64,000 nt of DNA from Parasponia andersonii (GCA_002914805.1 JXTB01000384.1:308726-372725); one strand, 5' to 3'. Numbered from the stretch's first letter, positions 33,635 to 46,993 are shown. A program made the numbers and translations. Notes: a model not told the origin generated them from the sequence alone.

Positions 33635-36227
33635 TGTAGAAACCCATTTTTCAATTAAGGATATATAAATATTTTTGTTAAAAAAAAAAAGAAAAACAAC
33701 AACAACTTATAACCACGTCCACATGCATCCATTCTCCTTTCTACTTATGACACCAACTCATCCCACATGTTGTCTCCCACAAGTTGTCTCCCACTCATTT
33801 TTCTTTTCTTTTCTTTTCATTTCTTCTTTTCCTTTCTTTTATTCCTATCACTCCTTCATGGACGTAAGAAACCATCTCCTTCACTATCATCTTCTTCTTC
33901 TTCATCTACCATCTATTGGTAAGAACTCAATAAGCACTAGATCAACTCTTCTTGAGCCATTTTCTTGGCCACCCACCTAAACCCTCTTGGTTAGAGTCAG
34001 TTGGAAAACTTCCAAAGCCAACGAGAACGAGAAATGGTCGCCGAAGAAATAACGTATACGCCACTATATTCGACGAGTCGCCTCCGTTGGAATACCGGAA
34101 CCTTCATACGGCAATGCGGTTAGGCTTGGTTGGTCATCTCAACGTTGTACGCCCGCTCACCGGAGTCGAAACTCTTTCGGTAAGATGTTGTAATCTTGAA
34201 TAGGTTTTATATTAAGATTTAATGTATTTGTGTAATTATTTTTAGAGTATGTATTTTATTGGTCGTAGGATTTAATGATGAGATTGAGTGAATTAAGGTA
34301 TAACAAGGAGTAATTGGGCTGTGTGTAATTAAGACTAAGTTTGTGAGAAATTTCAAAAAGAAAAATTAGTATTTTTGTAAGTCAGAAATAGAAAAATGAT
34401 ATTTTTGAAATCTGACTTACTGTTGGGCTGAAAGTCTAATATGGCTACTAATAATCCTTGGACCAAGTTTAGAAAAATGCCATTTGTTTTTAAATAAAGA
34501 AGAAAATTGATATATTCGTAAAACAATTCAAATGAAAATTGTATTTTTGTAACCATCATAAATATTGAACAATTTTGTACTCTGGCCTATGGATAAAAAT
34601 TGGCAATAAGTGATATATTTATAAATATTTTCAGAATATTGGTATTTATATAAATACTTTTCAGAAAATGGTATTTTTGTAATCTGATAAAGAATTGGGA
34701 TAAAAGTGTGGTATAGGGCCTTGGGCTGAGTTAAAAAAAATGATATTTCCCTATATAGTTCTAGGATATTGATATTTTCTAAAATGTTTTCTTAGAAGTG
34801 TTATTTTTTATAAATACTCAAAAAGATGATATTTTTCTAAATACTAAAGAAAAGTGGTATGTTTGTAACTTTTGGATTTTAAGCTCTGTTTAAGGTTCAG
34901 AGTCTCAAAACAGAGTTTTGACTCCGAAATTAGGTTCAGTGAGATCGAGAGATGAATTTTGACATATAACATCGATATATTTCGAGGTGATACGAATTTC
35001 GAGACACGATGAATAGTCTCGTTTTGCATGCCACAGTTAGGTTCTGAACCAGAATCCAAATCAGTCAAATTATATGTCTAACCTATCTATTTTGGATACT
35101 AAGAATTCATAGTAATGTCCATTTTCCCATTCGAGACTCCGTTGGAAAAGCAAGCTGCTTTGGTCACTAATTTGCCCAGCGGACTTCCAAACGACTCACA
35201 AAAATTTATACAAACTTCTATAGAGGATTATTATACTCAATTGAGGTAGGGACTCGATCACTTGCTTTTAAATTTATTTATCATAAATAGTTTGAATTGA
35301 TTTTGATTAAATTAAATTTCATGATTTCAATATTATGAAAAATGTGATTTGATTTAAATTCGTGATTTTGAATAAATGAAAATTATTGCATGGTTGATTT
35401 ATTGATTTGATCACAAAATATACATATCCACATCATGTCACACACTTATATGGTATATTGTCTCACGCGGCCGTCAGAATCACGGTGTCCTATAGAACAC
35501 TGGAATAACCCACATTCATCATATAGATGATATGGAACTTACGTATGTTAAGAATCTAGGCATTATGGAACTAGGAAATAATTAGTGCATTTGTGATGAA
35601 CTTGGATGGTATGTACAGTATTTTAGAATATGTTTTGATATTGGCTTTGTGAACATGGACTTTGATAAACCTGTTTGAAAAATTGGTATTTGTGAAATAT
35701 TTGGAATGAAGAAACTAACCATGCAGGAATTTGTAAAAATAAATACATTGTTTATTATAAAAATTGGTGATTGTTTCTCTACAGGGCGTTCGCTCATCCC
35801 CCTTTTCTCCCCCCTCAGGTGGTATCTAGTGTGACTTAGATAAAGAGGCTTAGCTGGTGACTTTTGAAGTTTACTAATATTTATTTTACTTTGGTAATTC
35901 CTACTAAAATTGTAGGTGTTGGACTTCGGTATGACTTATAATTTTATTTATGGTTAAGTAAGCTTTATTTTAAGATTAGACATGGTTTGTATTAATTATG
36001 TCTGTTGTTGATATGTGATGGATGTTTCAATGTACGACTTTTAACAATTATTTTTATTTCAATCTTGTTTAAAAGATTAGCATTTAATGTAGGTTTACTT
36101 TTACTTAATCACTATTTAGAGGCCTTTACAAATGTTTATAAATTTTTGAAACTTTAAAATTAAATTTTTGTATTTCAAATTTGTGAAATATCCATTCTGC
36201 CACTGACCCCGTCCTCGGGTCATGACA
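33635..36227 (+). repeat. Tekay-3 5' LTR
   Basis: 2593 bp, TGTAGAAACC...GGTCATGACA. Its end pairs with the primer site 7 nt further on. It includes the repeated 'TGGTATTTTTGTAA'-type runs (34350-34860) that mirror 3570-3780, and the GGGCGTTCGCTCATCCCCC version of the shared motif (35783-35801), followed by CCCCTCAGGTGGTAT. The left end is set by the TG and by likeness to other family LTRs. No right-hand partner exists. Confidence 0.8.
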
Positions 36228-36234
36228 GAAAAAT

Positions 36235-36246
36235 TGGTATCAGAGC
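36235..36246 (+). other. Tekay-3 tRNA-iMet primer-binding site
   Basis: TGGTATCAGAGC, a perfect copy, 7 nt after the LTR end. Confidence 0.93.
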
Positions 36247-36382
36247 ATTTGGTTTTTTTTTTTAAAAAAAAAAACTTGGACCGTGTCACCCATTAAACTA
36301 GAATTATTTTCTTTTCTTAAAGCGATCGTGTATCAACATCATTTTACTAATACATCGGACATATCAAATACAGACTAGAAAG

Positions 36383-38205
36383 ATGCCTCCTCGAAGAGAG
36401 ACAAGGAATACCTCACCTGAAGTACCACCACCACAACCTCAAGCACCACCTACTCCGGTCCCGGTAACGATTATCCAACAAGCTTTTCAGAGACTACCCG
36501 GTTTTGGTGAACAAACACATGAGGCTAGGCGAGCCAAAAACTTTAATCAATTTTGTAAGTTGAACCTGCCTAACTTTTATGAAAGGCACGACCCTCTTGC
36601 TGCAATGAGATGGTTGCAGGAAGTACAGTAGAAATTTGAGACATTGGATGTGCCTGAAGAGTATAAAGTGAGTTTTGCTGTTTACTTACTCCAAGATGCA
36701 GCAGATCAATGGTGGAACACTATTAGACAAACTCAAGATATAAGAAACATGGCATAAGAGCAATTTGAGGAATTATTCAAAGGGAATTATGCCAATGAAG
36801 ACCATGTGGTAGAGATGCTTAATCAATACAATGCCCTGTATCAAGGGAATATGACTGTTGATGAGTATTATGCAAGGTTTCTCAAACTCTCTCAGTATGC
36901 CTTTGTACCAGGAACTGATCCTAAACTTCAAGTAGTCCAATTTAGATCACATTTGAGACATGACATCAAGAGTAAGGTGGCGGTTTTCCCAGTCACTTCT
37001 CTTATAGATGTTGTATCTACAGCCCAGAGGGCAGAGTCTCAGTTAGCCGAAAAACAGTCAAGAAATAACAAGGCCACATATGGAGGAAGTAACAAGAAAA
37101 TGAATGAGAAAAACTAAAGCTAGTGGCAGGGACAAGGGTCCCAAAGCATAGGCAATAGCAGTGGTTAGAGTGGATCTTTCGGTGGTTCTCGTTTTACACC
37201 TTATGGATGTCACAACTGTGGTCAAGTGGGTCATTTCAGGAGGAATTGCCCTAAGCTTATGCAAAACTCTCCACCTTCTGCTAAAGGACCCCTCAGGAGT
37301 CAGTCAGCCTCAACAGCTATTTCCAGTCAACAGACCAGACCAGCTCAATTCCCGAACTCGACTTCAGCTTTTACCTCCCTATGTCAACAATAACAATTCA
37401 AGCCACCATACCAGCATCAATATCGGCCTCAAGGTCCTGGCTACACTACAAGACATCAAACTCCACAAGCTTCAGGAACTTATGGAGGATATGTACAACC
37501 AAGTAGCAACAACCCTAGAGCGAGTAGCAGTAACCCTGGTAAGGGAAGAGGAGATAAAGGAAAAGGGAAAGCTCAGGTTTATGCAATCACCGAGATAAAG
37601 GACTATGGGCAGCCTGGAAATGGAGTAGGCCATAGTATGATCTTACTCTCTCACACTTGGACTCATGTATTGTTTGATACTGGTGCTTCGCATTCCTTTA
37701 TATCTGTGCTATTTGCTAGTATGTTGGGTTTGAAATTTGAGACTTTTGATCCTCCTTTGAACTTAGATACCCTTTTAAGGAATATTGTTAGTGTGTCTAC
37801 TATGTGCAAGTCTTGTTGTATCATAATTGATGGTTATAAACTATTAGCTGATTTGATTTTGATACCAATGGACCAATTTGATGTGATTCTTGGTATGGAC
37901 TGGTTGTCAAAATATCGAACTATAGTTAATTATCATAGTAAGAAGGTCACCCTTTATTCAGAAAAGGGCATACGGTTGTGTATCAAGCTCATTTGAATTC
38001 TGTGAGGTCTAACGCTCTTCTCAAAGTATGCATTAGAGGGAGGAGGAAATTAGAGTGTTATGGAAGTTTGTTCGCCATGGGTAGTGAGATAGGAACCATA
38101 GACCAATATCTATTGATATCAGTGGTTAGTGATTTTATAGATGTACTGAAGATCAATAGGACTTTTGAAAGATTTCAATGCAAGGTTAGGGTGTGGGTAA
38201 AAAGA
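36383..38205 (+). pseudogene. Tekay-3 gag and protease
   Basis: Gag starts MPPRRETRNTSPEVPPPQPQ at 36383. The core has DPLAAMRWLQEVQ, WWNTIRQTQD and AAQRAESQL equivalents (36580-37060). A complete CCHC knuckle (CHNCGQVGHFRRNC, 37208-37249) is present but in a shifted frame relative to the next segment. The protease has [11 protein letters not shown] (37672-37704) and DVILGMDWLSKYR (37880-37918). Breaks: stops at 36629 (TAG), about 36755 and 37115, and a frameshift near 37980 between IRLCIKLI and YQAH. The frame ends near 38205 at the junction. Confidence 0.85.
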
Positions 38206-39341
38206 TAAGGCAAACTTTTAAGGTTTGAACACCCCAGAGCATAAAAGTTTTAATCCATGATTTTATTTCCTTAAAAACCCCGAAGTAAGATTGTAAAGCT
38301 TCCCCCAAACTTAGCTTTTGCTCTAATGACTCCTGTTATAAGCAGAGCTTTCAACACGTTGCCATACCCTCTAGTCGAGTCTACCTTCCATTTTTTTTTA
38401 ACCCAATTGAGGGTATGGCCATTTTTAATAATAAACATTTTTAATAATAAACATACTTTCACCACTCATTCATCGATCACCCAATTTTTCACAGTAATCC
38501 CCTCAATAATGACATGTGCTCATAGAGTTGGTTGAGGGTTTGGTAAATGAAAAGAAGCTAGGCTCAAAGTGTCAAAGTCAAGGAAAATGATTTTAAGGTG
38601 GGCTTGAAAAGGCTCAATCGCTCTAAAGATAGCCTATATCATGTCTCTAGCAAAGCTTAGCCTATGATTTCGCCTCAAATGGTCTTCAAGCAAGTTCTAG
38701 AGTTTGGTGAGATCTCAAAGAAACAACTTATTTACATAAACTTCCTCTAGACATCAGAAGATAGAGAGTGCAAGGCTACGTGCTAAAAAATACGCAATAA
38801 AATTTCAAGAAAGCATAAACCCAAATAGAGTCAAGCACACAGATTAAATCAATATCTAAAATTATCCAAGACCTACTTCCATGCAATCAAATTTCGTATA
38901 ATAAGCCTAAAAAGGGTGAATAAACTTTTTCTTTTTGATACTAAATAAAGAAAAACAAAAACACACTAAATAAAAAAAAATAAAAGCACTCCCCCAAACT
39001 TAAAACAGACATTGTCCTCAATGGAGAAAATAAAAATGAGGAAATGGAAAAGAGAACTCCCCTAAAGAAGACATCAGACATCTTCGCCTTCATCACCTTG
39101 GGGGGGAGTGGAGGTCCAGGCTGGTAGGGCAGAAACTAAGATGGTGCAAGAAAGGACACACTACCGAGGGTAGTGTTAAGCAAACAATTGATAAACAGCT
39201 GCACCAGCGCTTCATTGAACTGCACCTGGTACTGGAAACTTTGCTCCTGGTAGGTAGCAAACTGATGGAATTGGTGTTCGAAGTTGCCCTACCATTATCG
39301 GTGAGCCAATAGAGTCTGCTGCATTTGATTCATCTGGTCCC
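38206..39341 (-). other. Athila 3' non-coding region
   Basis: No ORF supported. It contains two 'CCCCCAAACTTA' words (38303 and 38992), the complement of G-rich tracts that could serve as polypurine-like sites, and a 15-bp TTTTTAATAATAAACA tandem copy at 38420-38452. The expected LTR does not follow. Confidence 0.5.
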
Positions 39342-40259
39342 TCATCTCAGTGATCTGTCCAACCTAGTCCACGGAACTGGCCCTGGTCTTGGGTGGTGGT
39401 GGAGTGGAGGGCCAATTGTTTGAGGTGGCTCTGTGGCATCTTGCCGAAGATGCTCTAACTCCTCTTGTGACAGGATATGGTAGTGGGAAATGATAGTCCA
39501 GATCAGGGCATCTTTAGTATGTATAGTGACTTCACCTGGTTGAGTGGGTACATAAGCTTGGCGACAAAGCTCGTAGATCAAAGAGGGGTGACCCAGACCC
39601 GCAACAGTGCTACCTCTAGCTATATGGAGAATGGAGCTCTAGATGACCTTTCCAACATCAATAGTCAAACACTTCAGGATGGCATAGTTAAGGGCAGCCC
39701 ATTCTTTGGTGACTCCACTAATATTACTGGAAGGAAGAAGTTTGGCAGAGATGAAATAATGCATGGCATTAGCATTTCTGCGTAGGCTCGCAGTTGGGAA
39801 ATTGATCACATCAGTTTGAGAACACTTCCACCTCATGCCTGGGTAGGTGAGGAATTGGATGACTGCTTTAGGATCAAAACCATCTTCCCAAAGCTTAGAA
39901 TAACCATCATCATCAATATCCAGAAGGTGGTAGAACTTGTTGATGGTGGAGCGGTCAAAAGGCACCTATTTGCCTCTAATAAAGGCCCTAAGGTTGGTGT
40001 GTTGATATGCATTAGCGTAGAATTCAGCCACCACCTGATGTGTAGTAGGTGGTAGTTGCTTTGTAAATTCTTCCCAACCCTTTTTTTCAATAATAGCTTC
40101 AATTTCATCACCTGGGTTGACAAAACCTCTTTCTTTGATAGGTCTTTTGTGTGTCATTAACTTATGGAACCTATCCTCTGCTTCAGCACTAATAAACAGC
40201 TTCTTATCATAAGAAGATGAAGAGGAGGCAGTGGTTTTCTTTCTCTTTTTCGGTGCCAT
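39342..40259 (-). pseudogene. Athila 3' ORF (plant transposon protein domain)
   Basis: The minus-strand start MAPKKRKKTTASSSSS at 40259 has a basic, nuclear-signal-like N-terminus. Then come AEDRFHKLMTHKRPIKERGF, FYANAYQHTNLRAFIRGK, VPFDRSTINKFYHL (after one stop at 39966) and SSNISGVTKEWAALNYAIL. This is the conserved domain found in the region between integrase and the 3' LTR of Athila-like elements. It is sometimes called env-like by position, but I see no signal peptide or membrane anchor here. At least two breaks (39966 and 39639). The role in the element is unknown. Confidence 0.75.
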
Positions 40260-40501
40260 GGTCACGAAAAAACAAAATTGCAAGGTAAGAGCACCAAAAT
40301 CACCACACAAAAAATACTCTCAACAGTGCATACTAGACAAGAGGCCCAAAATGAATTCAGAAAACTCACACTGTAAGCAAATGTCACCACAATAAAAAAT
40401 TGCCAATACATAAGGAATATGCCGCTGCATAGTGTATGGTGAAGAAGCCCCCAAGTGATTCCCCAATTAGCCACCAAAGTCACAAAGTCATTAATCTTCA
40501 A

Positions 40502-41730
40502 GATTCACAAGCTTAGAAACTAGGCACCCCAAATCATGAAGCAAAGAGTCTACAATATTCACTTTTCAAAAATGAATAGAAATTAATTCCCAAAAGACCC
40601 AAAAATCAGAATTCAAACCAAGGAAAGTCATTGGAGAATTACATCAAATACCTTGGGCGCATACTCCATTTGTGCAAAAACCAACTTCTCTCAATTCTAT
40701 TACAAGTACACAATTCAATAAAACCCAAGGAGAAGGAGAGAAAACCAATTATGCACAGAATGTTCCACAAAAAATTTACTAGAATCGAAGCAAGAGCTTA
40801 ATTGGTAATGAGGATCTGCTTAAGTTCTTCAATGGTAGAAAATGGGAAATAGGCATGTGTAACTCATGAAAGTTTCCAAGTCCTTGTGAATAAGGTGAAA
40901 GAGAAGGATGAGTGAAGGAGATGGAAATGTTCTTTTGGGTTTTTGGAAATCAAATGGTGCAGTTAGGTTGAGAGGTGGGGCAGATTGGAGAAAGAGAAAG
41001 AGGTGAAAATGAGATAGAAAAACGAGTTTTGGTCATTTGACCAGAACCGATGGCGCAACAGCACTGTATATGCAGCACCGCGGCAATGTCTCAAAATTTT
41101 TTTATTGTTTTTAATAGAATTTTTTTTTTTAATAGATTTATTTTTTTTTTTGGAAACTAGGGTGGGCAGCGCCGCGAGCACCACAGCACTTGAGTCTCTG
41201 GAAGTTTTCCAGAGAGCTTAGAGCTGCGGCGTTGTGAACAGAGCGCCATAGCATTGTGAACAGAGCGATGCGGCGCACTGCTTGTCTGGGACAAAAAACA
41301 CCAAATTGACCTATTTTCAGGTCTAACTTCAACAAAATACAAGGAACACACCCCCAAACTCATTTTTATCCCCAAAACAATAGAATTATAGAAAATAAAA
41401 TGAAACAAAAGGCACGAATTGGGTTACCTCCCACTTAGTGCTTGGTTTACACGTCCTCAGTCTGACTTCAAAATCTTCAATTTGGATCCCCAGGGGATTT
41501 CCTCAACAATTCTTGGCTCGCCTCTATAGTAATATTTGAGACGTTGTCTATTTACCTGAAACTAGATCCATTTTTTGCCTTCAACTCAATAGCTCCGAAT
41601 GGGAAAACTTGGTGAACAGACCGGACCATCTTGACTTGAGCTTCCCGAGAAATAGCTTGAGTCTTAAATTTAAAAAGAAGGACTTGAGTCTTCAATTGAA
41701 AAGGAGGACTTGCTGCCCTAGTTTAAACTC
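40502..41730 (-). other. Athila spacer with GC-rich AGCACCGCGG words
   Basis: Between the 3' ORF and integrase. At 41047-41285 it carries GC-rich words such as GCAGCACCGCGGCAATG, GCGCCGCGAGCACCACAGCAC and CTGCGGCGTTGTGAACAG. A hairpin TCTGGAAGTTTTCCAGA lies at 41196-41212. The same vocabulary occurs in the LTR at 48005-48195. No gene seen. Confidence 0.55.
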
Positions 41731-42955
41731 TCAACTTAAGATCATCTTGTCGTGCCATTTCTTCGTCCGTTCCTTATAAATCCTTGCATTCTCATATACT
41801 TCATTCCGGAAATCTTCCAATTCATTGAGTTGTAATAATCTTTGTTCTCTGGAGGCCTTCAAATAAAATTTCAACTTTTTGATTGCCCAGAATGCTTTGT
41901 GTTCCAGCTCAACGAGTAAGTGACAAGCTTTTCCAAACACTAATCAGTAAGGTGACATACCGATTGGTGTCTTAAAAGCCGTCCTATATGCCTATAAGGC
42001 ATCTTCGAGCTTGGATAACCAATCCTTCCGGTTAGTACTCACTATTTTCTCCAAGATTTGCTTCACTTCCCGGTTTGATATTTCAGCTTACCCATTGGAT
42101 TGAGGGTGATATCCAAGCGCCACTTTGTGTCTTACTCCATAGTGATCTAAGAGAGAATTAAATAATTTGTTACAAAAATGCGTACCTTCGTCACTTACAA
42201 TTGCTTTTGGAGTGCCAAACCAGGTAAATATGTTCTTGTGAAGGAACTTCAAACACCACCTGGGCATCATTTGTTGACGTGGCTATTGCTTCAACCCACT
42301 TTGATACATAATCTACCACTAACAAAATGTATTGATTTCCAAATGATGGAGGAAAGGGACCCATAAAATCTATTCCCTACAAATCAAAAATCTCAATTTC
42401 AAACATGTTAGTCAAAGGAAGTTCATGGCATCTTGAAATATTCCCCGTTCTTCGACATTGGTCAGAAGTTTTCACAAAAGTATAACAATCACTAAAAAGA
42501 GATGATTAATAAAAACCAGATTGCAATACCTCTGCGACGGTCCTTGTTGGACCGAAATGATCTCCATAAACCGATGCATGACAAGCAAGGAGAATGTCTC
42601 GAACTTCTTCTTGTGGGATGCATCGTCAGATTATTTGTTCCGAGCACGTCTTGAATAGAATTGAATCGTCCCAAAAATAGCTTTTCACATCATAAAGAAA
42701 CTCTCTCTTTTGTTGGCTGGACATACCTGGTGGCAGCACTTTATAAGCAAGAAAATTAACAATGTCAGCAAACCAAGGAAGACTTACCTCTGCTCCAAAA
42801 AATTGTTCATCCGGGAAGACTTCATTGATATTCAAACAATCTTCCGCTTCATCAACTTCTAGTCTTGAAAGATGATCCGCTACAACATTTTTGCTCCCCT
42901 TTTTGTCACAAATTTCCACATCAAATTCTTGGAGCAAGAGGATGCACCTTATCAA
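41731..42955 (-). pseudogene. Athila RNase H end and integrase relic
   Basis: From 42955: [16 protein letters not shown] (end of RNase H), [20 protein letters not shown] (linker), and a broken H2C2 integrase head (LLACHASVYGDHFGPTRTVA). The core is [19 protein letters not shown] and [11 protein letters not shown], with KVALGYHPQSNG at 42088-42130. The C-terminal part is at 41731-41940 ([37 protein letters not shown]). Stops and shifts break it into at least six pieces. Confidence 0.85.
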
Positions 42956-43017
42956 TTAGGGTTTGGCATCATTTTTTACAAACAAGTATCAAATAGCGAC
43001 ATGATCCGTATACACAA

Positions 43018-44048
43018 TCACCTTGGACCTAATAATATATGATTGAAACTTGTCACAAGCATAAACCACTGCCAACATCTCCTTCTCGGTAGTAGTGTAA
43101 TTCTCTTGAGCATCATTGAGGGTATGACTAGCATAATAAATGGAGTGAAAAATCTTTTTTTTCGTTGGCCAAGTACCGTACCAACGACACAGTCACTCAC
43201 ATCACACATGATCTCGAAAGGTTCATTCCACACGGGTGCAACAACTATAGGAGCCAAAGTTAACTTCTCCTTGATAGCATTAAAAGCAACCAAACAAACA
43301 TCATCAAAGATAAATAGAGCATATTTCTCAAGTAAATTACTCAAAAGTTTAGCTATCTTTGAGAAATCTTTGATAAACCTTTGGTAAAACCCTGCATGCC
43401 CAAGAAAACTTTGAATACTCTTCACATTTTTCGATGGAGGAAGTTTTTCTATCACCTTAATTTTAGTCCGGTCTACCTCAATACCCTTAGAAGATATCCT
43501 ATGGCCAAGGACAATGCCTTCCCTAACCATAAAATGACATTTTTCCCAATTGAGTATAAGGTTCTTTTCCTCAAACCGCTGCAACACAGGAGCTAAATTA
43601 TGCAGGCAATGGTCAAAAGTAGAACCAAACATCGAAAAATCATCTATGAAACCTCCATAATTTCCTCAATCATATCCAAAAAAATAGCCATCATGCAACG
43701 TTGAAAAGTAGCAGGAGCATTACATAAACCAAAAGGCACTAGGGGAAAAGCAAACATACTGTAAGGACAAGTGAATATAGTCTTCTCTTGATCCTCCAGT
43801 GCGATAGTAATTTGATTATAACCCGAATAGCCATCAAGGAAGCAATAATAATTATATCTCGCCAACTGGTCAAGTATTTGGTCAATGAATAGAAGTGGAA
43901 AGTGGTCTTTTCGGGTTGCCTTATTCAACTTACAGTAGTCAATACAAACTCGCCTCCCCATTACTGTTCTTGAAGGAATAAGTTCATTTTTTTCATGTTT
44001 TATCACCGTCATTCCTCCCTTTTTTGGAACCACTTGAACTGGGCTCAC
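43018..44048 (-). pseudogene. Athila reverse transcriptase and RNase H start
   Basis: From 44048: SPVQVVPKKGGMTVI, MGRRVCIDYCKLNKATRKDH, CFLDGYSGYNQI, FGLCNAPATFQRCM. The frame shifts near 43640, after which the active site reads FIDDFSMFG (F/YxDD), then ILNWEKCHFMVREGIVLGHR and GHAGFYQRFIKDFSKIA. RNase H opens with DVSDCVVGTVLGQ, where the usual catalytic Asp-Ala-Ser is DVS. Another shift follows near 43120. Confidence 0.88.
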
Positions 44049-44409
44049 CTAAGAACCATCAGAGATGGCATAAATGATTCCCGCATTAAGAAGCTTTAAT
44101 ACCTCGGCTTTCACAACTTCCTTCATAGCTGGATTTAACCTCATTTGATGCTCAATGGATGGTTTAAAAGTCTCCTCTATCAAAATCTTGTGCATGCATA
44201 TAGTAGGGCTAATACCCTTGATATTAGAAATAGATCAATCCAATGCACTTCTATGTACCCTCAAGACACCAAGGAGCTTGTCTTCCTCTTCTTGACTCAA
44301 GGATAAGGAAATAATGACTGGGAATTTAGAGTCCTTACCCAAAAATGCATAATGAAGGTAATTAGGTAATTGTTTCAAAACTAGCCTATTTGTAGTTGTG
44401 CTAATAATT

Positions 44410-45447
44410 TCACCCCCCCTTTTTGGGTTCCTCAATAGGGCAAATCAGCATACACACATCATCGTGACCATTAGGCTTAGTCTCTGTAGGCAAATCATCA
44501 AAATCAAGCATACAATTGGCATGTTCCTCATTAATACCGTAATAAGATTCATCAAATTCTGTAGTAGGAAGTATTCCTTTCCAGAAATAAGAGTTCATAA
44601 GACAATGCTCCAATGGGTCACATGATAATACATCATGAATAACATTCCTCACACAATAATCAAGCACATCAAGTCGATTGCAAGAATGAACTTCATTTGG
44701 AAATTTCAAATTATAGTAAAGATTGAATTGTACCTCTTCGTCATTCACCCGGAGTGTTAGCTTCCCACTATGTACATCAATAAGCACTCTTCCAGTAGCC
44801 AAAAATGGACGACCAAGAATAATTGGTATTTCCCAATACTCCTCCATATTAAGAACCACAAAGTCAACCAGAAAGATAAACGTGTCAATTTTCACTAAGA
44901 CATCTTCAATAATACCCTTAGGATAAGTAAGAGATCGATCCGCCATTTGTAGAGTAATAGTGGTAGGCTTGACTTCACCAAGTCCTAACTTTTTGAACAT
45001 GGATAATGGCATGAGCTTTATACTAGCTCCTAAGTCACAAAGGGCCTTTTCAAAAGTAGAACTCCCAATGGTGCACGATAAGGTAAAACTACATGGATCT
45101 TTCAACTTTTGTGGTAATTTCCTTTGGAGGATAGCACTACACTCCTCTGTCAATTTGACTGTTTCATAATCCTCCAATCTTCTCTTCTTTGACATCACAT
45201 CTTTCATGAATTTCACATAATTGGACATTTGCTCCAAAGCATCCACAAAAGGAATATTGATGTGCAACTTCTTGAAAATCTCAATAAATTTAGCAATTTG
45301 AGAATCAAGTTTCTTCTTTTGGAATCTTTGGAGATATGGCAAAGGTGTATTGATGAGAGGTGGATTGTCCAGCAATGAAATAGACTTCGGCTTCAAAATT
45401 ATCTCACTTGGTTCTTCACCAACATCTTCTTTTGCTTCATAAAACAT
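44410..45447 (-). pseudogene. Athila protease region
   Basis: The largest uninterrupted retroelement frame in the window (345 codons). ALCDLGASIKLMPLSMF holds the aspartic protease site (Athila-type Asp-Leu-Gly-Ala-Ser), with IPIILGRPFLATGRVLIDV as the second protease hallmark (ILGRPFL). It is preceded by the gag-protease linker (LEDYETVKLTEECSAILQ). The upstream gag is separated by two adjacent stops near 45450-45460. Confidence 0.88.
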
Positions 45448-45459
45448 ACTTGCTTTTTG

Positions 45460-46750
45460 CTATGGGGCTTCAACTTCTTTCCCGCTTCTAAGAGTAATGG
45501 CCTTGCAATGATATTTTGGATTAGTCTCTGTATCATTAGGAAACTTTCCGGATATTTGCCCCTTGATTGAATTTGCTAGTTGCCCAATTTGCACTTCCAA
45601 CGACTTTATGGTTGCATTCATATTGTTGCAATGATTTTCAATGTTGTCAAGGCAAGCTTCATATTTTTTAAATCTCCCTCTAGTCTCCATAATAAAAGTG
45701 CTCAAGATGTCCTCCAAAGATGGTTTCTTTTCCGCCACCGATTGATTAAGTCCAGATGGTGGTTGCAAGACATTCCTATTGTTAGTATAGGAGAAGTTTT
45801 CATGATTACAAAGGCCCGGATGGTAATGAGTAGGCAAATTGTTTAACATGTTGTTGCCCCGATAGTTGAAATTCCAGTTGTTCAAGTAGTTCACTTGTCC
45901 AAGATCACCTCCATCATTTCCAAAGGAAGCATTAGACACTCCCATGGATTCTCTACTCGATTGAGCTTTTCTAGTGGTCAAGATGGAAATTTGACTTGTC
46001 AAGGTCGATACTTGAGCAGTAAGATTGGTGATAGGATCAACTTCATTAACATTAGCTATCCTATTCAAGATTGACCACTCATTAGGCCATTGATAATTAT
46101 TAGACGCCATCTCCTCCAACAATAATTGAGCTTCATCGACAGTTTTAGATAAAAGAGTACCGTCAGCCACCGCATCAACTATCGTCCTTGTTTGCCCATT
46201 CAATCCATTGAAGAAAAGTTGAATTTGGAACCAATCTTGGTACCCATGTTGAGGACACTTCCAGATTAAATCCTTGAATCTCTCCCATGCTTCATAGACT
46301 GATTCAAAGTCCAATTATCAGAATTAGGCTATCTCACCACATAGTTGAGAGGTCTTCGAAAGAGGAAAGAACTTCGATAAGAATTGTTAAGCCATGTTTT
46401 CCCATATTGCAACACATTCTGGTTGTAAAGATTGTAGCCATCCCCTCGCCTTGTCCTTAAGAGAGAAAGGGAACAAGTGCAAGCGAATGAAGTCCTCCGA
46501 AATGCCATTCACCTTGATAGTGTCACAAATCTCCAAGAACATAGCCAAATGTACATTCGGGCCTTCACTAGGCAAACCACCATATTGATTTTGTTGAACC
46601 ATGTTGATGAGAGCCAGTTTCAACTCAAAATTGTTGGTATTGATGGTTTACCTCTGAATTCCTAAATAATTCTCGTTGACCACGGGCTTAAAATAATCTC
46701 TTAAGGCTCGAGCTTGTTGAGGATTATTAGGTTCTTCTACCATCGTTTGA
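45460..46750 (-). pseudogene. Athila gag
   Basis: From 46750: QQARALRDYFKPVV, LINMVQQNQYGGLPSEGPN, EDFIRLHLFPFSLKDKARGW (gag core). A stop follows near 46387 and another cluster near 46315, then ESVYEAWERFKDLIWKCPQH, a linker rich in Asn, and KYHCKAITLRSGKEV at the end. It carries no zinc knuckle, as usual for Athila. Stops make it non-functional. Confidence 0.88.
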
Positions 46751-46969
46751 GCCCTTTGTTATCTTCTTTGGTGCCTTAGCCTTCTACAAGTACGTTCAAT
46801 CTCGAAATCAAGTGGTAATGATTCCGAGCTATGAGCTCTTCGCATAAGCCACAAATAAACAACACCTATCAAGTAAAAAGAATGGAAACAAAATAAGAGA
46901 AAAGAATAAGAATTCTAAATTAAAATCAAGATTACTTGGTAATGATATTAGTAATAATTCAATTGCAAA

Positions 46970-46987
46970 TCCCCGGCAACGGCGGCA
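46970..46987 (-). other. Athila tRNA-Asp primer-binding site
   Basis: TCCCCGGCAACGGCGGCA on the plus strand, one mismatch from the complement of plant tRNA-Asp 3' sequence used by Athila elements (TGGCGCCGTTGCCGGGGA). It lies 6 nt from the LTR start. Confidence 0.92.
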
Positions 46988-46993
46988 AAAACT

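Larger units (their letters stand above)
33635..38205 (+). mobile_element. Tekay-3: 5' half of a gypsy element (plus)
   Basis: A 5' LTR (33635-36227), primer site (36235-36246), gag and protease are followed by loss of homology at about 38205, just after the protease, where a minus-strand Athila element begins. RT, RNase H, integrase and the 3' LTR are gone from the window. Gag, protease and LTR motifs match Tekay-2 at protein level but the DNA is well diverged, so it is a different subfamily. Confidence 0.85.

Noticed and set aside
21647..36246. tRNA-Met gene pieces at the TGGTATCAGAGC words
   Set aside because: Only 12 nt match, each beside an LTR end. They are primer-binding sites, not tRNA genes. 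No cloverleaf was seen anywhere.
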